A stretch of 64,000 nt of DNA from JAMBLL01 sp964460075 (GCA_964460075.1 CAYWPC010000013.1:5966-69965); one strand, 5' to 3'; shown: positions 26,059 to 35,037, numbered from the stretch's first letter. Notes: generated by a model not told the origin, from the letters alone. Numbers and translations are program-made.

Positions 26059-26662
26059 TGTGGGCGAGGAATCGCTCGGATACACATGCCAACTCCCCTC
26101 GTGGGTGAACGACACGGTCGACTTCGATGCGCCCTATCCAACGCCTTCGGACAAGATGGAACTCGTCAACAGCCTGGCACGACGCAACGTGGAGGAGAGA
26201 ACTGGCGGCCCCTTCGGTGCTGCCGTATTCGACATGACGACCAATCGCCTGATAGGCCCTGGAGTCAACCTCGTGGTACCTGCGTCGAATCCGACGGCAC
26301 ACGCCGAGATCGTCGCGCTCTCAGTGGCAGGCAACAGGCTCGGGAGATACGACCTCGGCGATCACGGCAGAGAGCCAGCCCTGCTGGCCACAAGCGTGGA
26401 GCCGTGTGCGATGTGCCTCGGCTCAATCCCGTGGAGTGGCGTATCACAGATGATCGTCGGCGCGAGAGACGAAGATGCCAGAACTGTCGGATTCGATGAG
26501 GGAGACAAGCCACCCCACTGGGTCCAGTCGCTCCAATCACGTGGAATCGGCGTCATCCAAGATGTGCTGCGCACCGAAGCTGCCGCAATACTGGTGATGT
26601 ATCAGCAGTCTGGTATGCAGATCTACAACGCAGCTCAGAGTGAGCCCAGGAGCGATACGTGA
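26051..26662 (+). CDS. nucleobase deaminase, guanine-deaminase-like (CDA fold)
   Basis: A 203-aa zinc deaminase of the cytidine/guanine deaminase fold. The zinc motifs are HAEIVAL (catalytic His-Ala-Glu, about residue 80) and PCAMCLG (about 118-124). Guanine to xanthine is the likely reaction, given the xanthine dehydrogenase genes that follow; other CDA-fold substrates are possible. The frame starts at a GTG (26051) overlapping the upstream gene by 8 nt; a GTG at 26060 is also possible. The N-terminus has about 30 extra residues before the conserved core compared with short bacterial guanine deaminases. Confidence 0.85.
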   Translation: MVDVGEESLGYTCQLPSWVNDTVDFDAPYPTPSDKMELVNSLARRNVEERTGGPFGAAVFDMTTNRLIGPGVNLVVPASNPTAHAEIVALSVAGNRLGRYDLGDHGREPALLATSVEPCAMCLGSIPWSGVSQMIVGARDEDARTVGFDEGDKPPHWVQSLQSRGIGVIQDVLRTEAAAILVMYQQSGMQIYNAAQSEPRSDT

Positions 26663-28104
26663 TGCACGAAGTCCAAGATCGCGCGTGGTCAGTCGAGCGA
26701 TACGAGCGACCCGCAACGGTCGGTCAGGTTCTCGACCTGCTTGAGCAGCATGGTGCACGCGCCCGCATCGTGGCAGGCGCCACAGACCTACTCCTCGAAC
26801 TTCAGCGGCGTGTGCGAGAGCTCGACATCCTGATCGATCTCACCGCTATCCCTGGTCTCGACGGCGTCACGGAGTCTGAAGGGCGCGTGACACTCGGGCC
26901 GCTGACGACCCACGCCCAAGTCGCCTCCTCCGCGGTGATCCGACAGCGCGGATTGCCACTTGGCCAGGCATCGCTTGAGGTCGGCTCGGCGCAGTTACGT
27001 AACCGGGCAACTATCGCGGGGAACCTGATCACAGCGAGTCCGGCAAACGACACCATCTCCGCCCTGCTCGCACTCGATGCCACGGTTGAGCTCATGTCGA
27101 GAACTGGCAGACGATCCGTTGCGCTCCGAGACTTCTACACAGGTGTTCGACGGACCGTGATGCAACCAAACGAGATGATGACCCAGATCGCGTTCCCCGC
27201 TATGTCAGCCGAGCAATCCGGAATATTCGCGAAGGTCGGCCTGCGCTCAGCCCAGGCGATTTCCGTGGTACATGCCGCGATCGTCATCTCTCGGTCCCAC
27301 GGCACAGTGTCGGCCGCGCGCATCGCGCTTGGGAGCGTCGCGCCGACCGTCGTGCTCACCAAGGCAGCAGACCTCCTCATCGGGGATGACCTAACGGACG
27401 ACTCGATCGAGCGATGCGCTGAGGCCGCGGCGGTCGGTGTCAACCCCATCACCGACGCAAGGGCTACGGCACAGTATCGATCCGACATGGTGCGTCTCGT
27501 CGTGACGAGAATGCTGCGAGCCCTGTCCACCGATACGCAAGCCTCGACGTGGCCGACCCACGTGATCACCCTCTCAGATGGGCGCCCGTCACGGGTCGCT
27601 GCCCCACGTTCGATCACACAGAGCGACGACATTCACATCATCGTCAACGGCACCACGTTCTCGGAGAGCAACAGCACACATGCAACGCTCCTCGACTGGA
27701 TTCGCTCCAACACCCGCAGCGCAGACGGCTCCCTCCTCACCGGTACGAAAGAGGGCTGCGCCGAAGGGGAGTGCGGTGCGTGCACGGTTCATATGGACGG
27801 TCAAGCAGTCCTGGCATGTCTCATCCCTGCCGCTGCAGCCGATGGCTGCACAGTCACCACCATCGAGGGCTTGACTTCGGACACAGACCTTGCGCTTCAG
27901 GATTCGTTCGTCGTCTCAGGGGCGGTCCAATGTGGCTTCTGCACACCAGGATTCGTGATGAGTGCATCGTCACTCGTCACCGAGTTCGACGTACTCTCGC
28001 CATCCGATGTTCGCGACGGGCTCAGCGGGAACATCTGTCGGTGTACCGGTTATGAGGCAATCGTCGATGCGCTCGTGACAACCACCACAGGATCACAGCA
28101 ATGA
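26662..28104 (+). CDS. xanthine dehydrogenase FAD subunit fused to [2Fe-2S] domain
   Basis: A 480-aa electron-transfer subunit. Residues ~1-290 are the CO-dehydrogenase-type FAD domain (RIVAGATDLLLELQ; LRNRATIAGNLITASPANDTI). Residues ~320-480 hold two [2Fe-2S] clusters (EGCAEGECGACTVHMDGQAVLAC; QCGFCTPGF...NICRCTGYEAIV). The order FAD then FeS is the reverse of the usual FeS-FAD order. The ATG at 26662 is preferred over the GTG at 26659 because AGGAG lies 9 nt upstream. The following Mo-subunit gene overlaps by 4 nt, so the pair should form a complete NAD-linked or quinone-linked xanthine dehydrogenase. Confidence 0.92.
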   Translation: MHEVQDRAWSVERYERPATVGQVLDLLEQHGARARIVAGATDLLLELQRRVRELDILIDLTAIPGLDGVTESEGRVTLGPLTTHAQVASSAVIRQRGLPLGQASLEVGSAQLRNRATIAGNLITASPANDTISALLALDATVELMSRTGRRSVALRDFYTGVRRTVMQPNEMMTQIAFPAMSAEQSGIFAKVGLRSAQAISVVHAAIVISRSHGTVSAARIALGSVAPTVVLTKAADLLIGDDLTDDSIERCAEAAAVGVNPITDARATAQYRSDMVRLVVTRMLRALSTDTQASTWPTHVITLSDGRPSRVAAPRSITQSDDIHIIVNGTTFSESNSTHATLLDWIRSNTRSADGSLLTGTKEGCAEGECGACTVHMDGQAVLACLIPAAAADGCTVTTIEGLTSDTDLALQDSFVVSGAVQCGFCTPGFVMSASSLVTEFDVLSPSDVRDGLSGNICRCTGYEAIVDALVTTTTGSQQ

Positions 28105-30344
28105 GCATCGGGACGGCCGCGATCAGGCGAGATGCCCACGACAAGGTGACGGGCACAGCCATCTATCCAGGCGACATCGAGGCCACGAACACGTTGCATG
28201 CAAAGGTCGTGTTCTCAAACGAGCCTCATGCACGGATGCTCTCGATGGACACCTCGCCCGCGTGCGCCATTGAAGGCGTCGTCGACGTAATCACCGCTGC
28301 GGACATACCTGTCAACGAGTACGGCCTCACGATGTTCGATCAGCCGGTTCTCATCGGCATCGATGGCACTGACCGTTCGGGCGTACCCTCAGACGTGTCG
28401 CGCTGGGAAGCAGACCACGTCGCCGTTGTGGTAGCAGAAACCGAGGACGCAGCCCTCGCCGGAGCGCATGCGCTCGAGATTGCTTGGGAGAGGCTGCCCA
28501 TCGCACCCGACATATCGGCTGCAGACAGAGGCGAAGTCCTGGTTCACCCCGAGAACGGATACACGACGAATACGTATCATCGATACAAGATCAGGAAGGG
28601 CGACATCGAAGCCGGATGGTCGATGGCCGATGTTGTCGTTGAGGGTACGTACTCGCTCCCCCATCAAGAGCATGCCTACCTGCAACCGGAGGCTGCCGTG
28701 TCATATATCGACACCGACGGTCGGGTCACCGTTGAGGTCGCTGGCCAGTGGGCTCATGAGGATCGGGAACAGATCGCCCACGCACTCGATCTCCCACTCG
28801 ATCAAGTGCGCGTGATATATCCAGCAATAGGTGGAGCCTTCGGAGGCAGGGAGGACATGAGCCTTCAGATCGTGATGGCTGCCGCTACTTGGAAACTCCA
28901 CAATCGAGGGATCCATCGCCCCGTGCGCAGCGTGTGGAACCGTGAAGAGAGCATCGTCGGGCATCACAAGCGGCACCGCTGCGAAGTGACGGCTCGGTGG
29001 GGTGCAACCAAGAGCGGGAAAGTCGTCGCGGTCGAAGCCGACGCCGTTCTCGACGCTGGCGCATACAACTACACATCCAACAAGGTGTTGTCGAACCTGC
29101 ATCTCACGCTGACCGGACCGTACAACATTCCGAACGCCCGGATTGACTCTCGCGCCGTCTACACCCACTCGGTGCCAGGCGGTGCGTTTCGCGGTTTCGG
29201 GGGTCCGCAGGGGTCCTTCGTTGCTGAGACCCAAATGAACAAAGTTGCCGAGGCTTTGGGGATGGATCCCGTGGTGGTTCGTCTGGCGAATGTGCTTCGC
29301 GAAGGGGATGACTTCGTCACACAGCGCCCGATGCCAGACGGTGTGTCCATTGCAACCGTGATCGAGCATTGCGCCGATGCAGCGAAGTGGGATGGTGAGA
29401 TCTGCGACCCGCCAAGTGTCAGCGCCGTACGATCGCTTGGGCCGAATGCGGCTTCGACCCGCACTGGGCGTGGCGTCGCCTGCGCGCTTAAGAACGTTGG
29501 ATTCTCAATGGGATTCCCCGAGCGGTGCGAGGCGACGGTGACGCTCATCGGTGATGGAGAGGTCGAGTCTGCCCATGTCGCCCACGCTGGCGCCGATGTC
29601 GGGCAGGGGTCTCACACGGCGATCCTCCAGATGGCGGCTGAGGCCGTTGGGCTACCACTCGACAAGGTCACAGGCACGTTCTCGGACACGGCCACGTCTG
29701 GCGATTCGGGATCCGCTTCAGCGTCACGTCTCACGTTCATGGCAGGCAACTCAATCCAGGGCGCGACCTACGAGGCACTCTCAGCGTGGAAGCGTGGCGA
29801 CCGTCCTGCGACGGGACACTTCCGCTACGTCCCCCCCTCGACCGAGGTCATCGACCCTGACACGGGCGAGGGGTTCCCGATCTTTGCGTATGGGTACGTT
29901 GCGGAGATGGTCGACGTCGCCGTCGACGTCGAAACCGGTCACCTTCGGGTGGGCACCGTGTGGTGTGCAGTAGACGTTGGTCGTGCCATCAACCCCGCGT
30001 TGATACGTGGCCAGGTCGAGGGAGCGATCGTCCAGGCTCACGGCTATGTATTGTCCGAGCGTCTATCGGTCGTCGATGGAAGGATCACCAACCCGACATT
30101 TTCGGGATACCTCGTCCCTGGCACCAAAGACGTACCCGATCGTATCGAGACCATCATCGTGGAGGTTCGGGATCCCTCCGGTCCCTGGGGAGCGCGAGGT
30201 ATGGCTGAGATGCCGTTCATCCCATACGCGCCAGCAGTTGTGGCTGCTCTTCACGACGCGACCGGTGTCTGGTTCCACGAGTTTCCTCTCACACCGGACC
30301 GCGTGCTCCTCGGACTCCGCCACGCCTCCATGAATGTGGAGTAG
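28101..30344 (+). CDS. xanthine dehydrogenase molybdenum-binding subunit
   Basis: A 747-aa catalytic subunit holding the molybdopterin cofactor. Motifs include SLPHQEHAYLQPEAAV, the Gly-rich YPAIGGAFGGREDMSLQ, PGGAFRGFGGPQGSFVAETQMN, GADVGQGSHTAI and the catalytic glutamate in GPWGARGMAEMPF near the C-terminus. It should oxidise hypoxanthine and xanthine to urate together with the upstream FAD/FeS subunit. It is the last gene of the operon; 165 bp of non-coding sequence follow. It is only distantly like the XdhD protein at 13521-16094, so the island carries two separate purine hydroxylases. Confidence 0.93.
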   Translation: MSIGTAAIRRDAHDKVTGTAIYPGDIEATNTLHAKVVFSNEPHARMLSMDTSPACAIEGVVDVITAADIPVNEYGLTMFDQPVLIGIDGTDRSGVPSDVSRWEADHVAVVVAETEDAALAGAHALEIAWERLPIAPDISAADRGEVLVHPENGYTTNTYHRYKIRKGDIEAGWSMADVVVEGTYSLPHQEHAYLQPEAAVSYIDTDGRVTVEVAGQWAHEDREQIAHALDLPLDQVRVIYPAIGGAFGGREDMSLQIVMAAATWKLHNRGIHRPVRSVWNREESIVGHHKRHRCEVTARWGATKSGKVVAVEADAVLDAGAYNYTSNKVLSNLHLTLTGPYNIPNARIDSRAVYTHSVPGGAFRGFGGPQGSFVAETQMNKVAEALGMDPVVVRLANVLREGDDFVTQRPMPDGVSIATVIEHCADAAKWDGEICDPPSVSAVRSLGPNAASTRTGRGVACALKNVGFSMGFPERCEATVTLIGDGEVESAHVAHAGADVGQGSHTAILQMAAEAVGLPLDKVTGTFSDTATSGDSGSASASRLTFMAGNSIQGATYEALSAWKRGDRPATGHFRYVPPSTEVIDPDTGEGFPIFAYGYVAEMVDVAVDVETGHLRVGTVWCAVDVGRAINPALIRGQVEGAIVQAHGYVLSERLSVVDGRITNPTFSGYLVPGTKDVPDRIETIIVEVRDPSGPWGARGMAEMPFIPYAPAVVAALHDATGVWFHEFPLTPDRVLLGLRHASMNVE

Positions 30345-30509
30345 GCCGGCTGGCAATACATCGTTGGCGTATCCACGAGGGCCTGTACCATCCGAAAGCA
30401 GGGTCCTTTTACGCCACGTCGCGACGGCCGGATCGAAATGAAACTCGGTTCCGATCCCGTATCGATAGGCATGACCCTCCTCCCAACAGGAACACATGAG
30501 CGGGGCCGC

Positions 30510-31049
30510 ATGACGACCGACCAGGCAATCACCGATCCTCAAGGACGAGGGCGCGACGACACCTCGGCACTTCGCCTCGACAGTGCCCGCACTCGTTGGC
30601 TGCTTGCAGTTGCCATTGCCGGCTCACTCGCCATCGATCAGATCACGAAAGAGCTCGCAATACACGCGCTCAGATCCGGTCCTGTCACCGTTGGAGGTCT
30701 ACGGTTTCGCCTCGTTGCCAATCGAGGCGTGCTGTTGGGTTTCCCAGCGCCAACCGTCATCATTGTGGTCGCGACGATCGGCATTGTCGTGGTCGCTCTC
30801 CGCTCAACTCGTCGATCCGGCCTCGCCACCGCGCTCGCATTCGGCCTGCTCGCGGGAGGAGCGCTGGGCAACCTCGTTGACCGATTCTGGCAGAGACACC
30901 TCTTCCCACCCGACGCGGTGGTCGACTGGATATCCATGGGTCGTATCACGTTCAACCTCGCGGATGTGTTCTTGATCACAGGCGCGGCGATGCTGGTATT
31001 CCTCCCAGCGCCGAGCGATCCAGAGGGAGACACCGTGGAAGGTTCGTGA
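30510..31049 (+). CDS. lspA: lipoprotein signal peptidase
   Basis: Inner-membrane aspartyl protease that cuts prolipoprotein signal peptides before the lipidated Cys. 179 aa with four hydrophobic segments. The two catalytic Asp are in GGALGNLVDRF and RITFNLADVFLITG; the family region near residue 75 is VANRGVLLGFPAP, where NxGxxF is usual. The start is uncertain: ATG codons at 30438, 30471 and 30510 are in frame, none with a strong ribosome site; 30510 gives a typical length. Convergent with the IscA-fold gene. Confidence 0.9.
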   Translation: MTTDQAITDPQGRGRDDTSALRLDSARTRWLLAVAIAGSLAIDQITKELAIHALRSGPVTVGGLRFRLVANRGVLLGFPAPTVIIVVATIGIVVVALRSTRRSGLATALAFGLLAGGALGNLVDRFWQRHLFPPDAVVDWISMGRITFNLADVFLITGAAMLVFLPAPSDPEGDTVEGS

Positions 31050-31055
31050 CGTGCG

Positions 31056-31382
31056 TCAGTGGTTGCCGCAGCCCCCACCATCACCGTGAGCACTGGTCTT
31101 TGGGGCGACAATGGAGAACCCGGAGCCGGAGCCACCTGAGCGGAAATCGATCTTCGCCCCTTCGAGCGATTCAACCAGTTGTGCATCCACGAGAACGCGC
31201 AACCGACCGAACGTGAACACAACGTCGTCTGGCTGTTCGTCTTCGTCCACCTCGAGACTCCAACCATGTACGCAACCGTGGGGGCCGCGTACGGCCGACA
31301 CCCGTACCCCGGGACCTGCCCCGTCGTCCAAGCCAATAATGTCCTCGAGCTTCTCTTGGGCGTCTTGAGTCACCAGAATCAT
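31056..31382 (-). CDS. HesB/IscA-fold iron-sulfur accessory protein
   Basis: A 108-aa A-type-carrier-like protein (LVTQDAQEKLEDIIG ... GVRVSAVRGPHGCVHGWSLEV ... RVLVDAQLVESLEGAKIDF). Classical IscA has three cysteines, one central and a C-terminal CxC pair. Here the central Cys is present, but the C-terminus is HGDGGGCGNH with a single Cys, so canonical Fe-S binding may be altered. AGAAGGA lies 6 nt before the ATG. It probably shares a transcript with the flavoprotein gene upstream (65-bp gap). Confidence 0.85.
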   Translation of the reverse strand: MILVTQDAQEKLEDIIGLDDGAGPGVRVSAVRGPHGCVHGWSLEVDEDEQPDDVVFTFGRLRVLVDAQLVESLEGAKIDFRSGGSGSGFSIVAPKTSAHGDGGGCGNH

Positions 31383-31447
31383 GGGGTCCTTCTCAGTCGA
31401 TACGTCACTACCACTCCGAACGCTACATCGGTCACCCAGCTGAACAC

Positions 31448-32656
31448 TCAGCTAGGCCCGGCTTCGGCCGTCTCACCCCGCCAATCGGAACTGGTGTCGC
31501 GATGGCTGCATGCATCGGGTCGAGAGCAGGCTTCTCCATGGGTACACCACACACATTCACACGTCGGTGAATGACACGCACGATCTTGACGCTTCAGCCT
31601 GGTGCGTCTGAACCGTGGCAAGACGGCCCTCGCCAAACCGGACTTGAGCGTGTTTGGCGCCCAGTGACGGCGCAGCCGAGAACGTAGATCCGAAGAGCCT
31701 GCGCCCTGCTTGAGCAACCATGGGACCGCGGCTGCGGGGAGGCTTTCGTACAGCAACCGGTTGAACAAGGCGACCTCACGGCGCCGATCGAACTGGCCGG
31801 ATGCAGCTTCCTTGTAGTCGAAACCTTCGAGAAGCGATCGGGCTGCAAGAGCACCCGACTCCATGGCGTACCACATGCCGAAACCCCACTCGGGATCTTG
31901 CAACCCTGCTGCCTCTCCAACGAAGAGACGACCGGCCTCGTCGCTATACCCGGTCAAGCCGAAGACGGAACCGTATCCAGAGAACGGTCGGGCATTGCTG
32001 AGGTCAAGTCCAGGTACGAGCGCAGTGAACGTCTCGACCGTTCGCTTACGGGCCTCCGTCGATATCTGCTGATTGCGGAACAGACACGTCGCAAGCGTCG
32101 CCCTTCCATTCCATATCAACAAGTAGGCATAGCCCGCTGGAGCGAGGTCCTCTGAGATGACGCAGTGTGCCTGGTCCTCAAGCGTGGTCGAGAACACGTA
32201 TCCCGTGGCGATGCCGTCGGCGAACCGAGGCCCGATGGCCACGATATCGCCACGCCGTGCCCTCTCGGCTGGCTGTCCGAGCAACACCTCGGCACCTGCG
32301 TCACGGGCTTGGTCGAGTAGTGCCATGTCGAGCGATCTGTCGCCCGGTCCTCGCTTGACCAGGTAGAACAGCGGCTCGTCGGACCGATTCACGACAGGTT
32401 CTAGTTTTCGACCGTAGAAGGTGACCTCGTGGAACGCCTGGTACGCAAAGGTCGGCTCTACGGCCAGATCGGCCAATCGATCAAGGGCGTCGGTTGTGGA
32501 CGACCAATTCTCTAGTCCTTGATAGTCGCCTGCGAAGCGGTGTCCGACCGTTGCCGCTTTCTCATAGACTCGAACCCGACGCCCCTCACGAGCGAGCGTG
32601 GCCGCTGCGACAAGCCCTGCGGGACCCGCACCGATCACTGAATGATCAAAGGACAT
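31448..32656 (-). CDS. geranylgeranyl-reductase-like FAD oxidoreductase with Cys-rich tail
   Basis: A 402-aa flavoprotein. The Rossmann FAD motif is SVIGAGPAGLVAAATLAREG at the N-terminus, and the second FAD contact is RLFVGEAAGLQDPEWGFGMWYAMESG (about residues 255-280), as in geranylgeranyl reductases and related isoprenoid/lipid reductases. The last 42 residues are unusual: six Cys (361, 366, 368, 371, 377, 383) and two His, not expected in the family and possibly a metal or Fe-S site. GAGGAG lies 11 nt before the ATG. Substrate unknown; quinone side chain or lipid isoprenoid reduction are the obvious candidates. Confidence 0.85.
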   Translation of the reverse strand: MSFDHSVIGAGPAGLVAAATLAREGRRVRVYEKAATVGHRFAGDYQGLENWSSTTDALDRLADLAVEPTFAYQAFHEVTFYGRKLEPVVNRSDEPLFYLVKRGPGDRSLDMALLDQARDAGAEVLLGQPAERARRGDIVAIGPRFADGIATGYVFSTTLEDQAHCVISEDLAPAGYAYLLIWNGRATLATCLFRNQQISTEARKRTVETFTALVPGLDLSNARPFSGYGSVFGLTGYSDEAGRLFVGEAAGLQDPEWGFGMWYAMESGALAARSLLEGFDYKEAASGQFDRRREVALFNRLLYESLPAAAVPWLLKQGAGSSDLRSRLRRHWAPNTLKSGLARAVLPRFRRTRLKRQDRACHSPTCECVWCTHGEACSRPDACSHRDTSSDWRGETAEAGPS

Positions 32657-32765
32657 TGCGTCGTATCTCCTCAGCCGGGGACGGTCCGAACACAGCCAAT
32701 GATAGCGAACCCCAACGGAGCGTCTCCACGGCCGTCACTATCCGCCGTACCGCACGTTGCTCGTC

Positions 32766-33077
32766 TCAACCAGAGCGACGGGCGATCATGCGATCTAGCT
32801 GCTCCTGATACTGCTCCTGAAGCAGAATCATGCTGGGATCGGTCCACATCGGGTTGTGGTGTGTCATGTTCTCCATGTTCACCGATACCTCGGCACGCAT
32901 CAGGTTCAACATCTGCTGATCGGATTCGAGCATGGTCGCTTGACCGCGATCACTGACTCCCTGACCAACAGATGACACACTCTGATCGTGTCCTGTTGGA
33001 ATGCTCACGACCGCTGCGACGAAGATGATCAGGGCGACGATCGACAGAGCGGCGAGCAGAATAGTTCGTGCCTTCAT
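32766..33077 (-). CDS. small membrane-anchored protein of unknown function
   Basis: A 103-aa protein with an N-terminal hydrophobic segment (about residues 5-27, possibly an uncleaved signal) and a Met- and Gln-rich exported part (MLESDQQMLNLMRAEVSVNMENMTHHNPMW). A GAGGAGG site supports the start. The spread of Met and the THHNPMW motif could bind copper, and the gene lies downstream of a cytochrome b operon headed by a MerR-type metal-responsive promoter. That link is an inference. Confidence 0.7.
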   Translation of the reverse strand: MKARTILLAALSIVALIIFVAAVVSIPTGHDQSVSSVGQGVSDRGQATMLESDQQMLNLMRAEVSVNMENMTHHNPMWTDPSMILLQEQYQEQLDRMIARRSG

Positions 33078-33321
33078 CGTCCCTCCTCAGTCCGAGCCAG
33101 CGGACAGAGCCATTGTACGTCTGTCCGCCCTTGATTTCACTGCAAAGTCGAGATTTGCTGCATCACCCTTGGGGATCTGTCAGCCGAAGACACGGACATC
33201 GTGGCAGTGTGCTGCCTGGTACCTTCCCCACCCGGGTGCGGTAGCTCGATCGAGCTTCGAGGTGGTGTCGACTGATGTTGACATCACCTGCGACCTGCTG
33301 CTCACGTTTCCCATCCGAGCC

Positions 33322-33369
33322 GGCTTGGCGTGATGGCGGGGAGGACGTCCCGCGCTGTCACGCCAAGCC
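33322..33369 (-). terminator. terminator of the cytochrome b operon; gap 33078-33382 otherwise empty
   Basis: The arms at 33322-33333 and 33358-33369 pair over 12 bp. An inner 5-bp GCGGG/CCCGC stem (33336-33340 with 33349-33353) stacks inside. It begins 13 nt after the cytochrome b stop. There is no T-run. The rest of this 305-bp gap shows no supported gene. Confidence 0.65.
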
Positions 33370-33382
33370 TTCTCTCAGCCAC

Positions 33383-34468
33383 TCACGTGAGGTGAGCACC
33401 TGGCCCGGAGAATGCCACCATCAAGGTGAACACCGTCAGGGCACCGAAGAGCAGCAACGCAGCTCCGATGACCCACTTGCGACGGGTTGGCCTGCGGTGT
33501 GGTGATCGGTCGAGGAACGGCAGCGATGCAAGGAACAGCATGACCACGGCCGGAGCCCAGAACAAGCCGTCGATACCGATCCAGTTCTCCAACTGGAACA
33601 CCCAGTAGAACGTCCACAGCGGCTTCGTGACCTCAACACCATCCACAGGACTTGCCCCAATCGGAGTTGACGTCAACGCCGCGAGCGCGACGAGGATGCC
33701 TAACAGGATGAAGCTCCAGCCGATCAAGTGACGCACATGCTCGGTGAACGGCACCGTCGTGTCGTCATCAACCTCTCCGACGGCTACCTGCGAGCTCGGC
33801 GACACGCCATGACGCCTCACCAGAGCAAAGTGGCCGATCAGGAGGAGGAACACAACCGTTGGAAGGAAGCTGACATGGGCAAGGTAGAGCCGACTCACGA
33901 GGGCAGTGCCCGCACCAAATTCAGGGGTGAACCAGGTTCCGAACCCTCCGGCCAAGCCGGCAAGTTCTGAGTTGTGAGCGACAGCTTCGAACGCCTCTTG
34001 GTCCCACCGCAGCGTTGACCCGGTGAAGATGAGCAGGAACACCATGCCAAGCAACGCAAGGCCGATCAGCCAGTTCGCCTCTCTCGGCTTCTTGTACGAT
34101 CCTGTGATCAAGATCCTCGCCAAGTGGGCGAGAGCGAGCACGAACATCGCCTGTGCAGCCCAAATGTGCACGCCACGCAGCAAGTTGCCGAACGGCACCT
34201 GTGTTTGGATGTGCAGCACGCTCTCGCGAGCATCTTGGGGAGTTGGCGTGTAGAACTGTGCAAGCAGGATGCCTGTCAGGATGAGGATGACCAATGAGGC
34301 CAGCGTCAAACCGCCGAGCGTCCATGCAATCGTGTTCGAGTGCCGCGGTACCGGGTACCGCAGTGATGAGAAGCCGAGCCTCTCGTCGAGCGCTGCCCTC
34401 CACCGAGCTGCTCGGCTCAGGTCTTCGGGCGATTCGTCCTTTGGCTGTGCCGTTTGTAGATCCGTCAT
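33383..34468 (-). CDS. cytochrome b (b6/bc1-type)
   Basis: A 361-aa membrane cytochrome. Two bis-His heme pairs are visible: GVHIWAAQAMFVLALAHLARI (about residue 105) and YLAHVSFLPTVVFLLLIGHF (about 205). After the heme helices comes a subunit-IV-like part of about three helices. At the position of the conserved quinol-site PEWY motif it reads P283-L-W-T286, so the usual Glu and Tyr are gone. No Rieske protein or cytochrome c is encoded next to it. The ATG overlaps the upstream gene by 4 nt. It may belong to a non-canonical menaquinol oxidoreductase. Confidence 0.88.
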   Translation of the reverse strand: MTDLQTAQPKDESPEDLSRAARWRAALDERLGFSSLRYPVPRHSNTIAWTLGGLTLASLVILILTGILLAQFYTPTPQDARESVLHIQTQVPFGNLLRGVHIWAAQAMFVLALAHLARILITGSYKKPREANWLIGLALLGMVFLLIFTGSTLRWDQEAFEAVAHNSELAGLAGGFGTWFTPEFGAGTALVSRLYLAHVSFLPTVVFLLLIGHFALVRRHGVSPSSQVAVGEVDDDTTVPFTEHVRHLIGWSFILLGILVALAALTSTPIGASPVDGVEVTKPLWTFYWVFQLENWIGIDGLFWAPAVVMLFLASLPFLDRSPHRRPTRRKWVIGAALLLFGALTVFTLMVAFSGPGAHLT

Positions 34469-35037
34469 GATCCACCTCGGCTCTTCGAATAGACGAAGGC
34501 AAAGCCGCCGCCAGCAACGAGCAATGCCGCAGCTAGGGCTACGAAGTCGGTCCCCGACGGTGCACTGAACCCGCCCTCGACACGCTCTGTCAGCCCGTGG
34601 GCGGACACGTCACCTTCACCTGTCGCCTCATCGGCATGGTCACCGTCTGGTTCATCGGACGAAGACCCGCCCGGCTCCTCCTCGTTGGCATGCGGATCAC
34701 TCCCCAGGGCAGCCACAAGAGTGTCTTCCGCCTCATGGAGATCATCGATTTCGAGCGCCGCTGCCGCTGCCTCGAGCGACACAATGTCCAGCTCGCCGGT
34801 CGGCTCCTCGGCTTCAGATTCAAGGGCCGCCTCAACACGTTCCAGAGCCTCATCGGCTTTGTCTGGCGTGTTGACCACGATGGCAAGTGCCTGTTCTACG
34901 AGATTGACCGGGTCAATCTCCTCGCCTTCTTCTCCACCGTGCGCGAGCGCGGGCGATATCGCCCATGTTGCCGCACCGATCATGGCCACTGCAACGGCGA
35001 GCATCGCAATGGCGGTCAGTCGTCTACCGCTTCCCAT
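34465..35037 (-). CDS. secreted, membrane-anchored acidic protein paired with cytochrome b
   Basis: A 190-aa protein I do not recognise. A signal peptide (LTAIAMLAVAVAMIGAATWAISPALA, then HGGEEG) is followed by a helical, Glu/Asp/Ala-rich region (about 30-160) with His-containing stretches (DPHANEEE, DGDHADEA). A single transmembrane helix and a short KSR tail end it. The ATG at 35037 has AGGAG 8 nt upstream; the frame is open further but lacks a start with a ribosome site. It overlaps the cytochrome b gene by 4 nt. The HGGEEG and HADEA motifs resemble metal-binding or copper-resistance proteins. Confidence 0.75.
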   Translation of the reverse strand: MGSGRRLTAIAMLAVAVAMIGAATWAISPALAHGGEEGEEIDPVNLVEQALAIVVNTPDKADEALERVEAALESEAEEPTGELDIVSLEAAAAALEIDDLHEAEDTLVAALGSDPHANEEEPGGSSSDEPDGDHADEATGEGDVSAHGLTERVEGGFSAPSGTDFVALAAALLVAGGGFAFVYSKSRGGS

